A stretch of DNA of 56,221 nucleotides. Origin: Prevotella sp. (GTDB lineage: Bacteria > Bacteroidota > Bacteroidia > Bacteroidales > Bacteroidaceae). Positions 1 to 7,881 of this stretch are shown in pieces. The translations under genes and the position numbers were made by a program. Position 1 is the first letter of the stretch. Every line of letters starts with the position of its first letter. Under the pieces are notes generated by a model. The model made no database searches, was not told the origin of the DNA, and saw only the letters and a list, made by a program, of their open reading frames with translations. Location: positions 1-56,221 of the forward strand of contig JAILFU010000086.1 of NCBI GenBank assembly GCA_024697405.1, read 5' to 3'.

Positions 1-364
1 TAACTTTTTTCGCCGAGAAGAACAAACGATAAGAGATTCGTTGAGGATATTAGAGACCCCACCCCTGCCCCTCCCCTTGAAGGGAGGGGAGCGGCTACCG
101 CCGGAGAAGGATTCCTGGGCCAACTGCTATATCATTGCCAAATATGATGTCTTTTGACGTAACCTCAAACGCTTACATTTCCGTTCGTTGCCATCCCTAC
201 GCCGAATGTAGGGACGGACCTTGTGCCTGTCCGCAGATGTAAATAATAGGTTGTGCTTTTGATGCTAGTCCCGTCGTTCATGACTAAATCTTCCGCTATA
301 TAGCCTATTGATGGTTGCACACCGCATGCAATAGTGTGCAGAAATGAAAAAAAATGTCGAAAAC
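1..364. other. Gene-free left edge with repeat and small hairpin
   Basis: No convincing coding sequence is visible up to the first gene. The stretch holds a type A palindromic repeat (71-144, listed separately) and a small hairpin with arms 191-200 and 208-217 (one G-T type mismatch). The rest shows nothing I can assign. Confidence 0.5.
71..144. repeat. Type A palindromic repeat, copy 1
   Basis: A C-rich arm (CTCCCCTT) is followed at once by its G-rich complement (AAGGGAGGGGAG), then GCGGCTACCGCC and a conserved tail ending TGCTATATCATT. Almost the same 74 bp recurs at 13371-13444, with about one difference in seven. Shorter relatives with the CCCCTCCCC/GGGGAGGGG arms occur at 2740-2818, 8547-8590, 46168-46198 and 55202-55320. 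No coding potential; probably a dispersed genomic repeat. Confidence 0.75.
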
Positions 365-397
365 TTTGCCGTATTCGGAAAAAAGTTTGTAACTTTG
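365..397 (+). promoter_or_regulatory. Bacteroidota-type promoter for the DUF177-rpmF-fabH genes
   Basis: A TAACTTTG -7 box lies at 390-397 with TTTG at 365-368, 21 bp upstream. This matches the TTTG/TAnnTTTG layout of Bacteroidota housekeeping promoters. Transcription would begin about 15 bp before the first gene. Confidence 0.7.
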
Positions 398-417
398 CAG
401 CCCGTTAGCAAGTGTAT

Positions 418-945
418 ATGTGCGACTTAGAGCTGTTGAAGATCGATTTGAAGGCGCTGACAGCGGACGTGACGCCCCTGGAGTGGCAGCTGGACGATTC
501 TTTCTTTCAGCAGCTGGAAGGTGCGCAGTTGCAGCATGGCTCGGTGCATGTGTCGGGGACTATACGCAAGTCCGTCGGCTTTTTTGAGTTGGTGCTGCGC
601 GGCGAAGGCACAGTAGAGGTAGCCTGCGACCGCTGTCTGGATCCGATGGATCAGCCCATTGAGTCTGACCTCCACCTGACGGTGAAGCTTGGTGAGGAAT
701 ACACTGACGACGACGAGGTGATAACCGTTGACGAGCAGCATCCGGTGCTCGACACGGCATGGCTCATCTACGAGTCGATAGCCTTGGCGGTACCCATCCG
801 GCACGTTCATCAACCTGGCGATTGTAACGTGTCCATGAGCGAGAAGCTGGAACAGCTCTCGGCTGCCCGAAGCAGTGGTGCGGACGCTACAGATGCTGTT
901 GACCCTAGATGGGGCGCACTGAAGAATTTAAAAATGGAGAATTAA
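418..945 (+). CDS. DUF177 (YceD-like) family protein
   Basis: This 175-residue protein belongs to the DUF177/YceD family, which is almost always encoded directly upstream of ribosomal protein L32; plant and bacterial members have been linked to 23S rRNA accumulation. The family pattern is visible in the N-terminal IDLKAL segment, a central CDRC motif in an otherwise acidic protein, and a C-terminal region with another cysteine (PGDCN). I start it at the ATG at 418; a GTG at 412 would add two residues, but family members begin close to the IDLK motif. It is followed 35 bp later by rpmF and shares its promoter (390-397). The short gap contains 7-bp words of the GTAAATA type. The family call is solid; the precise role is not shown by the sequence. 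Confidence 0.85.
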   Translation: MCDLELLKIDLKALTADVTPLEWQLDDSFFQQLEGAQLQHGSVHVSGTIRKSVGFFELVLRGEGTVEVACDRCLDPMDQPIESDLHLTVKLGEEYTDDDEVITVDEQHPVLDTAWLIYESIALAVPIRHVHQPGDCNVSMSEKLEQLSAARSSGADATDAVDPRWGALKNLKMEN

Positions 946-980
946 ATCGTAAATAGTAAATAGTTAAATTGTAAATCAAA

Positions 981-1172
981 ATGGCACATCCTAAAAGAAG
1001 ACAGTCGAAGACTCGTACCGCTAAACGTCGTACCCATGACAAGGCAGTAGCACCCACGCTGGCCGTATGTCCCAACTGCGGCGCCTACTACATCTACCAC
1101 ACCGTTTGCCCCTCTTGCGGCTATTATCGCGGTAAGGTAGCTATCAAGAAGGACGAAGAAGTGGCTGAATAA
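981..1172 (+). CDS. rpmF: 50S ribosomal protein bL32
   Basis: This 63-residue basic protein is ribosomal protein bL32 of the large subunit. The start MAHPKRRQSK is typical of Bacteroidota L32. Four cysteines (C30, C33, C43, C46) form two CxxC knuckles, so this is the zinc-binding form. The C-terminus is charged. It sits between DUF177 and fabH, the classic order. Its stop codon overlaps the fabH start as TAATG, suggesting translational coupling. Confidence 0.97.
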   Translation: MAHPKRRQSKTRTAKRRTHDKAVAPTLAVCPNCGAYYIYHTVCPSCGYYRGKVAIKKDEEVAE

Positions 1173-2173
1173 TGGGAAAGGTTAACGCGATTATCACTGG
1201 CATCGGAGGCTACGTGCCCGACTATGTCCTCACGAATGAGGAGCTGTCGCGCATGGTTGACACTAACGATGAGTGGATAATGACGCGTGTCGGAATCAAG
1301 GAGCGCCGAATCCTCACCGAAGAGGGTCTCGGCACTTCCTATATGGCGCGCAAGGCTGCCAAGGAGCTCGTACGCAAGACGGGCGTGAACCTTGAAGAGA
1401 TAGACGCGCTCATAGTGTGTACCTCGACGTCCGACTATCACTTCCCCTCCACAGCCAGTATCGTTATCGGCAAGCTGGGACTGAAAAACGCGATGGCGTT
1501 TGATTTCTCCGCCGCCTGCTGCGGATTCATCTACTCGCTCGACGTGGCCACGTCGATGATTCAGAGCGGGCGATACAAGAAGATTATTCTCATCGGTGCC
1601 GACAAGATGTCGTCGGCCACCGACTATAAGGACCGCTCCACATGTCCGCTCTTCGGCGACGGTGCCGGAGCCGTGCTGCTGGAAGCCACCGAGGAATTGG
1701 ACCTGGGCCTGCAGGACAGTTATCTGCGTACCGACGGCATCGGCCTGCCCTTCCTCCACATGAAAGCCGGTGGCAGCGTCAGCCCCGCCAGCCACTTTAC
1801 TGTGGAACACCGCATGCACTACACCTATCAGGAGGGCCGCACCGTGTTCCGCTATGCCGTGACCAACATGTCGGCCGACAGCGCACTCATAGCCGAGCGC
1901 AACGGGCTGACGAACGAGAACCTCCAATGGATTATCCCCCACCAGGCCAACATGCGCATCATCGAGGCTGTGGCCAGGCGTCTGGAACTGCCTATGGAGA
2001 AGGTGATGGTGAACATCGAGCATTTCGGCAACACTTCGGCAGCCACCATTCCTCTGGCGCTCTGGGAGTACGAACCGAAGCTGCGCAAGGGCGACAATAT
2101 GATTATGACCGCTTTCGGAGCAGGCTTCGTGCATGGGGCGAACTTCTTGCGCTGGGCCTACGACGGCAAGTAG
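1172..2173 (+). CDS. fabH: 3-oxoacyl-ACP synthase III (KAS III)
   Basis: FabH condenses acetyl-CoA with malonyl-ACP to start fatty-acid synthesis in the cytoplasm. The 333-residue protein has the complete thiolase-fold triad: C116 in the AACCGF motif, H257 in IIPHQAN and N287 in HFGNTSAA. The glycine-rich FGDGAGAVLL motif lies at about 161-170. Length is normal for the family. The ATG overlaps the rpmF stop by one base, so it is almost certainly in the same transcript. A perfect 14-bp terminator hairpin follows 20 bp after the stop. Confidence 0.96.
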   Translation: MGKVNAIITGIGGYVPDYVLTNEELSRMVDTNDEWIMTRVGIKERRILTEEGLGTSYMARKAAKELVRKTGVNLEEIDALIVCTSTSDYHFPSTASIVIGKLGLKNAMAFDFSAACCGFIYSLDVATSMIQSGRYKKIILIGADKMSSATDYKDRSTCPLFGDGAGAVLLEATEELDLGLQDSYLRTDGIGLPFLHMKAGGSVSPASHFTVEHRMHYTYQEGRTVFRYAVTNMSADSALIAERNGLTNENLQWIIPHQANMRIIEAVARRLELPMEKVMVNIEHFGNTSAATIPLALWEYEPKLRKGDNMIMTAFGAGFVHGANFLRWAYDGK

Positions 2174-2193
2174 CAGCCATCATGGAAATTACT

Positions 2194-2228
2194 AAACGGG
2201 CGAACTGTTGGCAGTTCGCCCGTTTTTT
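2194..2228 (+). terminator. Rho-independent terminator after fabH
   Basis: A perfect 14-bp stem (2194-2207 with 2212-2225) closes on a TTGG loop and runs into a T tract ending at 2228. It cleanly ends the DUF177-rpmF-fabH transcript. Confidence 0.9.
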
Positions 2229-2298
2229 CAGCCATGGGGCAGAAAAAATGGTCGTAGAGGCTATACACCTATAGGTGGCATTTTTTGTGGCGTAATTC

Positions 2299-2329
2299 TT
2301 GGCCGTTTGACAGAAAAAATGTAATTTTG
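2299..2329 (+). promoter_or_regulatory. Promoter of era
   Basis: TAATTTTG at 2322-2329 fits the TAnnTTTG -7 box, with TTG at 2299-2301 giving a 20-bp spacing. The era ATG at 2354 is 24 bp downstream, which argues against a start further upstream in this frame. Confidence 0.65.
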
Positions 2330-2353
2330 CAGGCTGAAGCACATTCTTATTTT

Positions 2354-3325
2354 ATGGAAGAGAAGAAAACGACGCACAAGGCAGGATTTGTCAATATCGT
2401 TGGCAATCCTAACGTAGGCAAAAGCACGCTTATGAACCAGCTGGTGGGTGAGCGTATTTCCATTGCCACCTTCAAGGCGCAGACCACGCGCCACCGCATC
2501 ATGGGCATCGTCAACACCGACGACATGCAAATCGTGTTCAGCGACACGCCCGGCGTGCAGAAGCCCAACTATAAGCTGCAGGAGTCGATGCTCGCCTTCT
2601 CGGAGAGCGCCCTGCAGGACGCCGACGTGCTGCTCTACGTCACCGACGTGGTGGAAGACCCGGAGAAGAACATGGACTTCCTGGAGAAGGTGCAGAAGAT
2701 GACAATACCTGTCATTCTGCTCATAAACAAGATTGACATGGCCCCCTCTGCTGCCTCTGAGGGGACGCCGATAGCCGGTAAATCTAAAGTGCTTCCTCAG
2801 GGGGGTAAAGGGAGGGCCGATGCTTGGCTGTCCTCTATTGTTGCCAAATGGCACACCCTGCTGCCCAACGCTGAGATTCTGCCCATCTCGGCGAAGAACA
2901 AGTTCGGCACAGACATGCTGCTGAAGCGCATCAAAGAGCTGCTGCCTGAGAGTCCTGCCTTCTTCGACAAGGACCAGCTCACCGACAAGCCCGCCCGCTT
3001 CTTCGTCTCGGAGATTATCCGTGAGAAGATTCTGCTCTACTACGACAAGGAAATTCCCTACTCCGTGGAGGTCGTCGTGGAGCGCTTCAAGGAGGACCAG
3101 CAGAAGATTCACATCAACGCCGTCATCTATGTGGAGCGCGAATCGCAGAAGGGCATCATCATCGGCCATCAGGGTGTGGCGCTGAAGAAGGTCAGCACCG
3201 AGGCCCGCAAGGCGCTGGAGCGTTTCTTCGACAAGCACATCTTCTTGGAGTGTTTCGTCAAGGTGGACAAGGACTGGCGCTCCTCGAAGAAGGAGCTCGA
3301 CAACTTCGGCTATAATCCCGAATAA
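2354..3325 (+). CDS. era: GTPase Era with a repeat-derived insertion
   Basis: Era is an essential GTPase that binds 16S rRNA and helps mature the 30S subunit. The 323-residue protein shows G1 GNPNVGKST (17-25), G3 DTPG (64-67), G4 NKID (125-128) and G5 SAK (179-181), then a C-terminal KH domain with the GxxG-type IIGHQG segment. I chose the ATG at 2354 because the promoter lies just upstream and family members begin a few residues before KAGFVNIVG. Between NKIDMA and VAKWHTLLPN, where Era proteins normally continue directly, there are about 31 extra residues (131-161). They are encoded by an imperfect palindrome at 2740-2818. The frame stays open and all GTPase motifs are intact, so the protein is probably functional. 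Confidence 0.95.
   Translation: MEEKKTTHKAGFVNIVGNPNVGKSTLMNQLVGERISIATFKAQTTRHRIMGIVNTDDMQIVFSDTPGVQKPNYKLQESMLAFSESALQDADVLLYVTDVVEDPEKNMDFLEKVQKMTIPVILLINKIDMAPSAASEGTPIAGKSKVLPQGGKGRADAWLSSIVAKWHTLLPNAEILPISAKNKFGTDMLLKRIKELLPESPAFFDKDQLTDKPARFFVSEIIREKILLYYDKEIPYSVEVVVERFKEDQQKIHINAVIYVERESQKGIIIGHQGVALKKVSTEARKALERFFDKHIFLECFVKVDKDWRSSKKELDNFGYNPE
2740..2818. repeat. Palindromic repeat inside era (type A relative)
   Basis: Imperfect inverted arms lie at 2740-2762 and 2795-2818. The ends GGCCC/GGGCC and the inner TGAGG/CCTCA pair exactly, with C-rich against G-rich sequence between them. The composition resembles the type A repeats in this window. It lies wholly within era and keeps the reading frame. 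Confidence 0.6.
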
Positions 3326-3393
3326 GCGCAGAATGAAAGAATAGAGATGGCTTCTGTCTGTATTGTCCTGCGCGATAGATTCTTATTCCTTCC

Positions 3394-5016
3394 TTAGTAT
3401 TCGTATAGTTTGATATGCAGCATTTTCCATTCGCCAACGCCGATGCGGACATGGCGGCCTTGGTGTGTCTGGTCGCCATTGTGACGACGAAGGTACTGCA
3501 TCGTGCCGTCGTCAGCGATTGAAACTTCGTCGACGGAAAGAAGGCCTAGGCGCTTGCCGGTAAAGCGTGATGACTGGCGAGCAACGGGTGAAGAATTTGC
3601 TCCCGCCTCGGCAAAACCGTCCTCGCCCAATGTCTTTTGCTGTTCTTGCTGCTTCTCCGTCGGAGTCTTGAAGTCGATAACCACGCCGCTGCCTGCCAAG
3701 AGGTAGTCATATCGGTTGAGACGGATGAGCATGGCTCCGCCCTCCGGCCATGTGGTGCCGTCGGTGGCGCGGGAATCCCAAGGGAGGGTGAAGTAGTGGC
3801 GGCAGGTCATCACCACGCCGTCGTCGTCGATGATGCGCTCGCAGTCTTCCTGGTCGAAGAGCAGGCCCCAAGTCTTAAGTGCAGGATGAAGAGTGAAAGG
3901 CGAACAATTGGCTGCCGCCAGCTGTCTGATAAGCCCGTAGGCCTGTGTGACGGATTTTGTATCCTTCTCACTGGCCTGGTCAATGGCGAAAGGTGAGAAA
4001 CCAATGGCCTGGTGCTCGCCGAAGGCGTAGAGGGCACGGACGCCGCTGTTCTCGCAGCAGCGGCTCTCGGGGATGAAGAGGCGGTTCTTGACATGTTGAG
4101 AATGGAGGGTCGGGAATGGAGCATTGTAGTCTTGTGGCCGCAAAGGCATCGCATATTGCGCACACCACGACTTGAAGCCAGTGTCGTAGATGTCGGGAGC
4201 GAGCAGGTCGATACTCGGCGCTCCCTCTTGCCAGAAGTCGATGAGATGTGCCAATGGCCCGGCCGATGGATATTCGCCAGGGCGGCGTCCTCGGCTGTTC
4301 ATGGCAGCATTGACGTATAGGGGCATGTCGTGAATCTCTCGGGCAGCCTTGGCAAGATGCTCCACATAGCGGGCGTAGCTCAGTGCCATAAACTGCTCGT
4401 CGGCATACTCGTCGGTGCCATAGCGCTCGGCCCAGCGCTCTTGTCTGTATGCCTTTTCAGCCAACGGCGAGTGGTCGCGTGCCGACTCCAGCATGCCTAT
4501 CTCGTTTTCTATCTGCATCATGACGACTACCTCGCGCTGCGGGTCTTTCTCGCGGATGTGCCGCATCAGTGCGGAAAATGCTTTCAGGTCGGCCTGCAGC
4601 ACATTGTCGCTGAAGCACGAGGCAATCTCCATCTGCTTCCCCTTGGCGGTCATCGCCCGGGGGAACCGCTTCGTGTCTTGCTTGAACCACCCTGGCGCAT
4701 AGCACGACATAGAGTTCTTCCACGCGCCGAACCAAAGTGGCACAACATGCAGGTGCTCCCGTCGCGCTACGTCGATGGTGCGGTCGATGAGCGTGAAATC
4801 ATACTGTCCCTCTGTCGGCTCCATCAACTCCCAATAGGCAGGCACGAGTACTGTATTCAGCCCCAATGCCCGCATGCGTGGCATCACCTCTTCGATGTCC
4901 CCCACCGACGTGGCGGCAGAATTGCTCAGCTCGCCGCCGAGGATGGGGAAAGTAGAATTTTGAGCCGATAGGGTGTGGGCAACCATCATTGCCATGAGGC
5001 AGAGAAAATGTTTCAT
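3394..5016 (-). CDS. GH35-like beta-galactosidase with DUF5597-type C-terminus
   Basis: The 540-residue protein begins with a signal peptide (about 1-19, ending LSAQ) and should act in the periplasm or at the cell surface. A GH35/GH42-type barrel follows: YWELMEP around 61-67, the probable acid/base E172 in QIENE and the probable nucleophile E317 in FIPES. The C-terminal third is a beta-rich region like that of GH35 proteins carrying DUF5597, with the DGTMQYLRRHNGD segment near the end. Such enzymes typically remove terminal beta-galactose from plant glycans. Its stop is 68 bp from the convergent era stop. Only 12 bp separate it from the upstream GH28 gene, so the two are probably co-transcribed for pectin or galactan side-chain use. 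The exact substrate is inferred. Confidence 0.82.
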   Translation of the reverse strand: MKHFLCLMAMMVAHTLSAQNSTFPILGGELSNSAATSVGDIEEVMPRMRALGLNTVLVPAYWELMEPTEGQYDFTLIDRTIDVARREHLHVVPLWFGAWKNSMSCYAPGWFKQDTKRFPRAMTAKGKQMEIASCFSDNVLQADLKAFSALMRHIREKDPQREVVVMMQIENEIGMLESARDHSPLAEKAYRQERWAERYGTDEYADEQFMALSYARYVEHLAKAAREIHDMPLYVNAAMNSRGRRPGEYPSAGPLAHLIDFWQEGAPSIDLLAPDIYDTGFKSWCAQYAMPLRPQDYNAPFPTLHSQHVKNRLFIPESRCCENSGVRALYAFGEHQAIGFSPFAIDQASEKDTKSVTQAYGLIRQLAAANCSPFTLHPALKTWGLLFDQEDCERIIDDDGVVMTCRHYFTLPWDSRATDGTTWPEGGAMLIRLNRYDYLLAGSGVVIDFKTPTEKQQEQQKTLGEDGFAEAGANSSPVARQSSRFTGKRLGLLSVDEVSIADDGTMQYLRRHNGDQTHQGRHVRIGVGEWKMLHIKLYEY

Positions 5017-5028
5017 ATCCGATGATTC

Positions 5029-6423
5029 TTAGTTTTCGGTTACGTCTTCAAGGATGATGTCGGGACGCTCGTCTGGCCGCATCAGTTCGAACTTCACGTT
5101 CTGCAGATGCAGACCGTCGACGTGACGGGCGAAGAGGCCGTAGGCAGGGGTAGGGCCAGCCCAGCGGGGTTCGGGATAGTTCGTGCCCTGCTCGCGATAG
5201 GGTGAAGATTGCTTCTTGCCGCCGCCGCGATACTGTATGCGGATATTCGACAGCGAGACGTTGCGGATGGGCTCGCCCTCCATGCCGGTGATGATAATAC
5301 CTGCCAGAGAGTCGCAGTCGTCAGCCACTACATTATTTATATATATGTCACGAGCCGACGACATGCGTGTCACTTCCTTGGGCCCTCGGTTGCGACAGCC
5401 AGTCGTGATGTAAATGGGGTAATGGTGTACGTGGCTGAGCGAGATGTTCGTGACGGTGATGTTCTCCATTCGTCCCTGGTCCACCTCCTCGAAGGCGAGG
5501 CCGCTGCTCCACATGCAGGTGCAGTTGGAGATGGTGATGTTGCGATAGCCGCCGTTTGACTCTGTGCCGAGCTTGATGCGCCCGCACACCCAGTTCACCT
5601 TCTCAGGGATATACTCGCCACTCAGGAAGGTGCCCAGCTTATAGCCCGTTACGATGCAGTTGGTGATGAGGATGTGCTCGCACAGCACGGGCCGCTTCAG
5701 CGCATACGAGCTTTTCAGCACGATGGCATCGTCGTTAGGCGTGTTCACCTTCGTGTTGCTCACAGTGAAGTACTTGCAGCAGTCGATGTCGATGCCGTCG
5801 CGATTGGTGTCGATGGTCACGTTGTCGATGGTGCCAATGTCGCAGCCCGTCGCAATGATGGCGAAGTGGCCGCCACGGTAGATGGTGATGTCGCGGATGG
5901 TGACATTGCGGCAGAGTTTCAAGGCGATGGCCTTGTCGCCTGTGCCGATGGAGCCGCCCTGCACGTTGCCGGCATTCTCGGTGTCGTGCTTCGTCAGCCC
6001 CTCGCCGTCAATCATCCCGTGACCTGTGATGCTGATGTTCTGCTGACCCTCGGCCCATATAAGCGAGTTATGGAAGTAAGTATGTCCGCCGTCCTGGTAT
6101 TCAGGGAAGCCGCCAAACGACTCGCTCTCGTCATAGGCCTTCATCGAGGCAGGGGCTGCAAGTATCTTCGCCCCGGTCATCAAGTGCAAGTCTACGTTGC
6201 TCTTCAGCCGGATGCTGCCGCAGAGATAAGTGCCTGCCGACAGCACCACCTGTCCGCCGCCATCAGCCGTCGCAGCCTCTATCGCCTTGTTGATAGCCCC
6301 GTTGTCGAGCGTCCTTCCGTCGCCCCTGGCCCCATAGTCACGCACGTTATACACTCCTGGCGCTGCCGCCATTCCACAGCAGGAAGACAGGACAATCAGT
6401 AAGCAAAACAAAGTTCTTTTCAT
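5029..6423 (-). CDS. GH28 family polygalacturonase-like glycosidase
   Basis: The 464-residue secreted protein has a signal peptide (MKRTLFCLLIVLSSCCGMAA), possibly a lipoprotein type given the LSSC motif. It then shows the pectate-lyase-like beta-helix typical of GH28, opening with YNVRDYGARGDG. Catalytic motifs present are NRDGID (207-212), the paired aspartates D231-D232 in NDDAIVLKS, and RIK at 282-284. The usual glycine-histidine-glycine motif is replaced by YKLGTF, so exo-acting or rhamnogalacturonan/xylogalacturonan-type specificity is possible. I start it at 6423, where the signal peptide begins; the frame extends upstream only across the promoter. It is first in a two-gene unit with the GH35-like gene. 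Confidence 0.85.
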   Translation of the reverse strand: MKRTLFCLLIVLSSCCGMAAAPGVYNVRDYGARGDGRTLDNGAINKAIEAATADGGGQVVLSAGTYLCGSIRLKSNVDLHLMTGAKILAAPASMKAYDESESFGGFPEYQDGGHTYFHNSLIWAEGQQNISITGHGMIDGEGLTKHDTENAGNVQGGSIGTGDKAIALKLCRNVTIRDITIYRGGHFAIIATGCDIGTIDNVTIDTNRDGIDIDCCKYFTVSNTKVNTPNDDAIVLKSSYALKRPVLCEHILITNCIVTGYKLGTFLSGEYIPEKVNWVCGRIKLGTESNGGYRNITISNCTCMWSSGLAFEEVDQGRMENITVTNISLSHVHHYPIYITTGCRNRGPKEVTRMSSARDIYINNVVADDCDSLAGIIITGMEGEPIRNVSLSNIRIQYRGGGKKQSSPYREQGTNYPEPRWAGPTPAYGLFARHVDGLHLQNVKFELMRPDERPDIILEDVTEN

Positions 6424-6455
6424 TATTCTTAATGGTAGTAGTTCGTTAGTGGGCA

Positions 6456-6488
6456 CAAATATACGAAAAAAAATCAAAAGCACAGCAA
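6456..6488 (-). promoter_or_regulatory. Promoter of the GH28-GH35 unit
   Basis: On the minus strand TATATTTG (6463-6456) fits TAnnTTTG, with TTG at 6488-6486 about 22 bp upstream. It lies 33 bp before the GH28 start codon. Confidence 0.5.
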
Positions 6489-6596
6489 CTGTGCTTTTGA
6501 ATTTAATGATTATTGGGATTTCGTTTCCCTTTAGTGCAACAAGAGTTTTGTTCACGTTTTTCTTTCAACAGCAACCACTAATTTTTCCCCCTGAAA

Positions 6597-6628
6597 TTTG
6601 CTGGTTTCGGGATTTTTGTTTACTTTTG
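6597..6628 (+). promoter_or_regulatory. Promoter of the nuclease-like gene
   Basis: TACTTTTG at 6621-6628 with TTTG at 6597-6600 (20-bp spacing) is a good Bacteroidota promoter. It lies inside the upstream-extended reading frame, which supports the start at 6655 rather than 6598. Confidence 0.7.
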
Positions 6629-6654
6629 TGGCTGAATTCAAAAGCAGACATGAT

Positions 6655-7653
6655 ATGGTAACCGTAGCCAATCCCATTTACGACGTAGTGTTCAAGTACC
6701 TCATGGAGGACTTGCGCGTGGCCCGCACTATACTGTCGGCCCTCTTGCAGCGTGAGGTGCTGGATGTGAAGGTGCGCCCCCATGAGTACAGCAACCAGCA
6801 GCGCGACTCTCTGTCGGTGTTCCGCATCGACTTCGGAGCGACGGTTCGTAACGATGATGGCAGCACCCAGCTCATCCTCATTGAGCTGCAGAAGACGTGG
6901 CTGGAGACGGAGACGCTGCGCTTCCGTCAGTACCTAGGCACTCAATACGCCAGTCCGCAGAATATCTTGTCCAACTGCGAAGAAGGCTATGCGCTGCCCA
7001 CGGTGGCCGTCTATCTGCTAGGTCACCGTGTGGGTCAGATAGAGGAACCGGTGCTCTATGTCCGTCATCAGGGCTATGACTATCAGGGCAATATGGTGAC
7101 GCAGGGCCTTCCAGACCCCTTTGTCGATAGTCTCACACACGATAGCATCATCGTGCAGATACCCTTATTGGCAGGCAGGGTGAACGGTCGGCTGTACCAT
7201 GTGCTGAGCATCTTCGACCAGACACGCAAGGACAGCCAGAGCGGACAGGTGCTCTGTCTGGAGGATGGTGCCTATCATGGCGACCAGGAAATGGAATATA
7301 TCGTCCACCGTTTGCAGGCCGCAGCTGCCAATTCCGAGATGCGGCGTGAGATGATGGTGGAGGACGAGTACTTCAGCATCATTGAGAAGCGCGACACCAC
7401 CATCATGCTCAAGGATCGGGTGATAGCTGAGAAAATTGTAGAGATCGAGCAGAAGGATGCCCAGCTTGAGCAGAAGGATGTGCAGCTTGAGCAGAAGGAC
7501 GCCCAGCTTGAGCAGAAGGACGCTCAGCTTGAGCAGAAGAACCTCTCTCTTCGTAAATCCATACAAATGCTTCAAAGAGCGAACCTCTCCATCGAAGCCA
7601 TTGCTGAAAGTCTGGAGTTGAGTGTTGAGGAGGTGATGGATTTGCTGGCTTGA
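6655..7653 (+). CDS. PD-(D/E)XK nuclease family (Rpn/transposase-like) protein with heptad coiled coil
   Basis: The 332-residue protein resembles the PDDEXK_2 / Rpn-type family common in Bacteroidota and often labelled recombination-promoting nuclease or transposase. The opening NPIYDVVFKYLMED is the family signature. The nuclease core reads D59 (FRIDFGA), a beta-hairpin, then E77-x-Q79-K80 (IELQKTW). After the core, residues 265-296 are a run of QLEQKDA heptads encoded by perfect 21-bp tandem repeats, predicting a parallel coiled coil. The C-terminus (SIEAIAESLELSVEEVMDLL) is a small helix-turn-helix-like motif found in this family. No inverted repeats or partner genes mark it as an active transposon. 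Biochemical activity is inferred from the motif only. Confidence 0.8.
   Translation: MVTVANPIYDVVFKYLMEDLRVARTILSALLQREVLDVKVRPHEYSNQQRDSLSVFRIDFGATVRNDDGSTQLILIELQKTWLETETLRFRQYLGTQYASPQNILSNCEEGYALPTVAVYLLGHRVGQIEEPVLYVRHQGYDYQGNMVTQGLPDPFVDSLTHDSIIVQIPLLAGRVNGRLYHVLSIFDQTRKDSQSGQVLCLEDGAYHGDQEMEYIVHRLQAAAANSEMRREMMVEDEYFSIIEKRDTTIMLKDRVIAEKIVEIEQKDAQLEQKDVQLEQKDAQLEQKDAQLEQKNLSLRKSIQMLQRANLSIEAIAESLELSVEEVMDLLA
7447..7542 (+). repeat. 21-bp coding tandem repeat (heptad units)
   Basis: Four 21-bp units (7447-7467, 7468-7488, 7489-7509, 7510-7530) plus a partial fifth, differing at one or two bases. Each unit encodes exactly one heptad of the coiled coil, so copy-number slippage would lengthen or shorten the coil without breaking the frame. 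Confidence 0.92.
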
Positions 7654-7841
7654 GAGGATAGAAACCGCACGTAAATCTTTCAAGAAAGAGGAAACATGCT
7701 CGATTTTCTATAAAGTTGTGCGAGTAGCACTGCTTTTCATTCCTGCATATACATGATGCACTTGTGTGCGTGTGCGATAAATTTCCGTATGATTTTATTG
7801 AAAAAAATACTAAAAAAGTTCTTTATTCCGAACTTTTTTAT

Positions 7842-7849
7842 TAACTTTG
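7842..7849 (+). promoter_or_regulatory. -7 box of the clpP-clpX transcript
   Basis: TAACTTTG lies 32 bp before the clpP ATG. No clear TTG is seen at the right distance upstream, so the -33 element is weak. The rest of the 228-bp gap before clpP shows no gene or strong hairpin. Confidence 0.6.
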
Positions 7850-7881
7850 TATCTTCAATTGAAAAATAGCAAAGAAAAACT

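Noticed and set aside
2285..2353. Upstream extension of Era
   Set aside because: The promoter box at 2322-2329 lies inside it and the peptide has no similarity to Era N-termini.
6598..6654. Upstream start of the nuclease-like gene
   Set aside because: The -7 box at 6621-6628 falls inside this stretch; the family motif begins right after the ATG at 6655.
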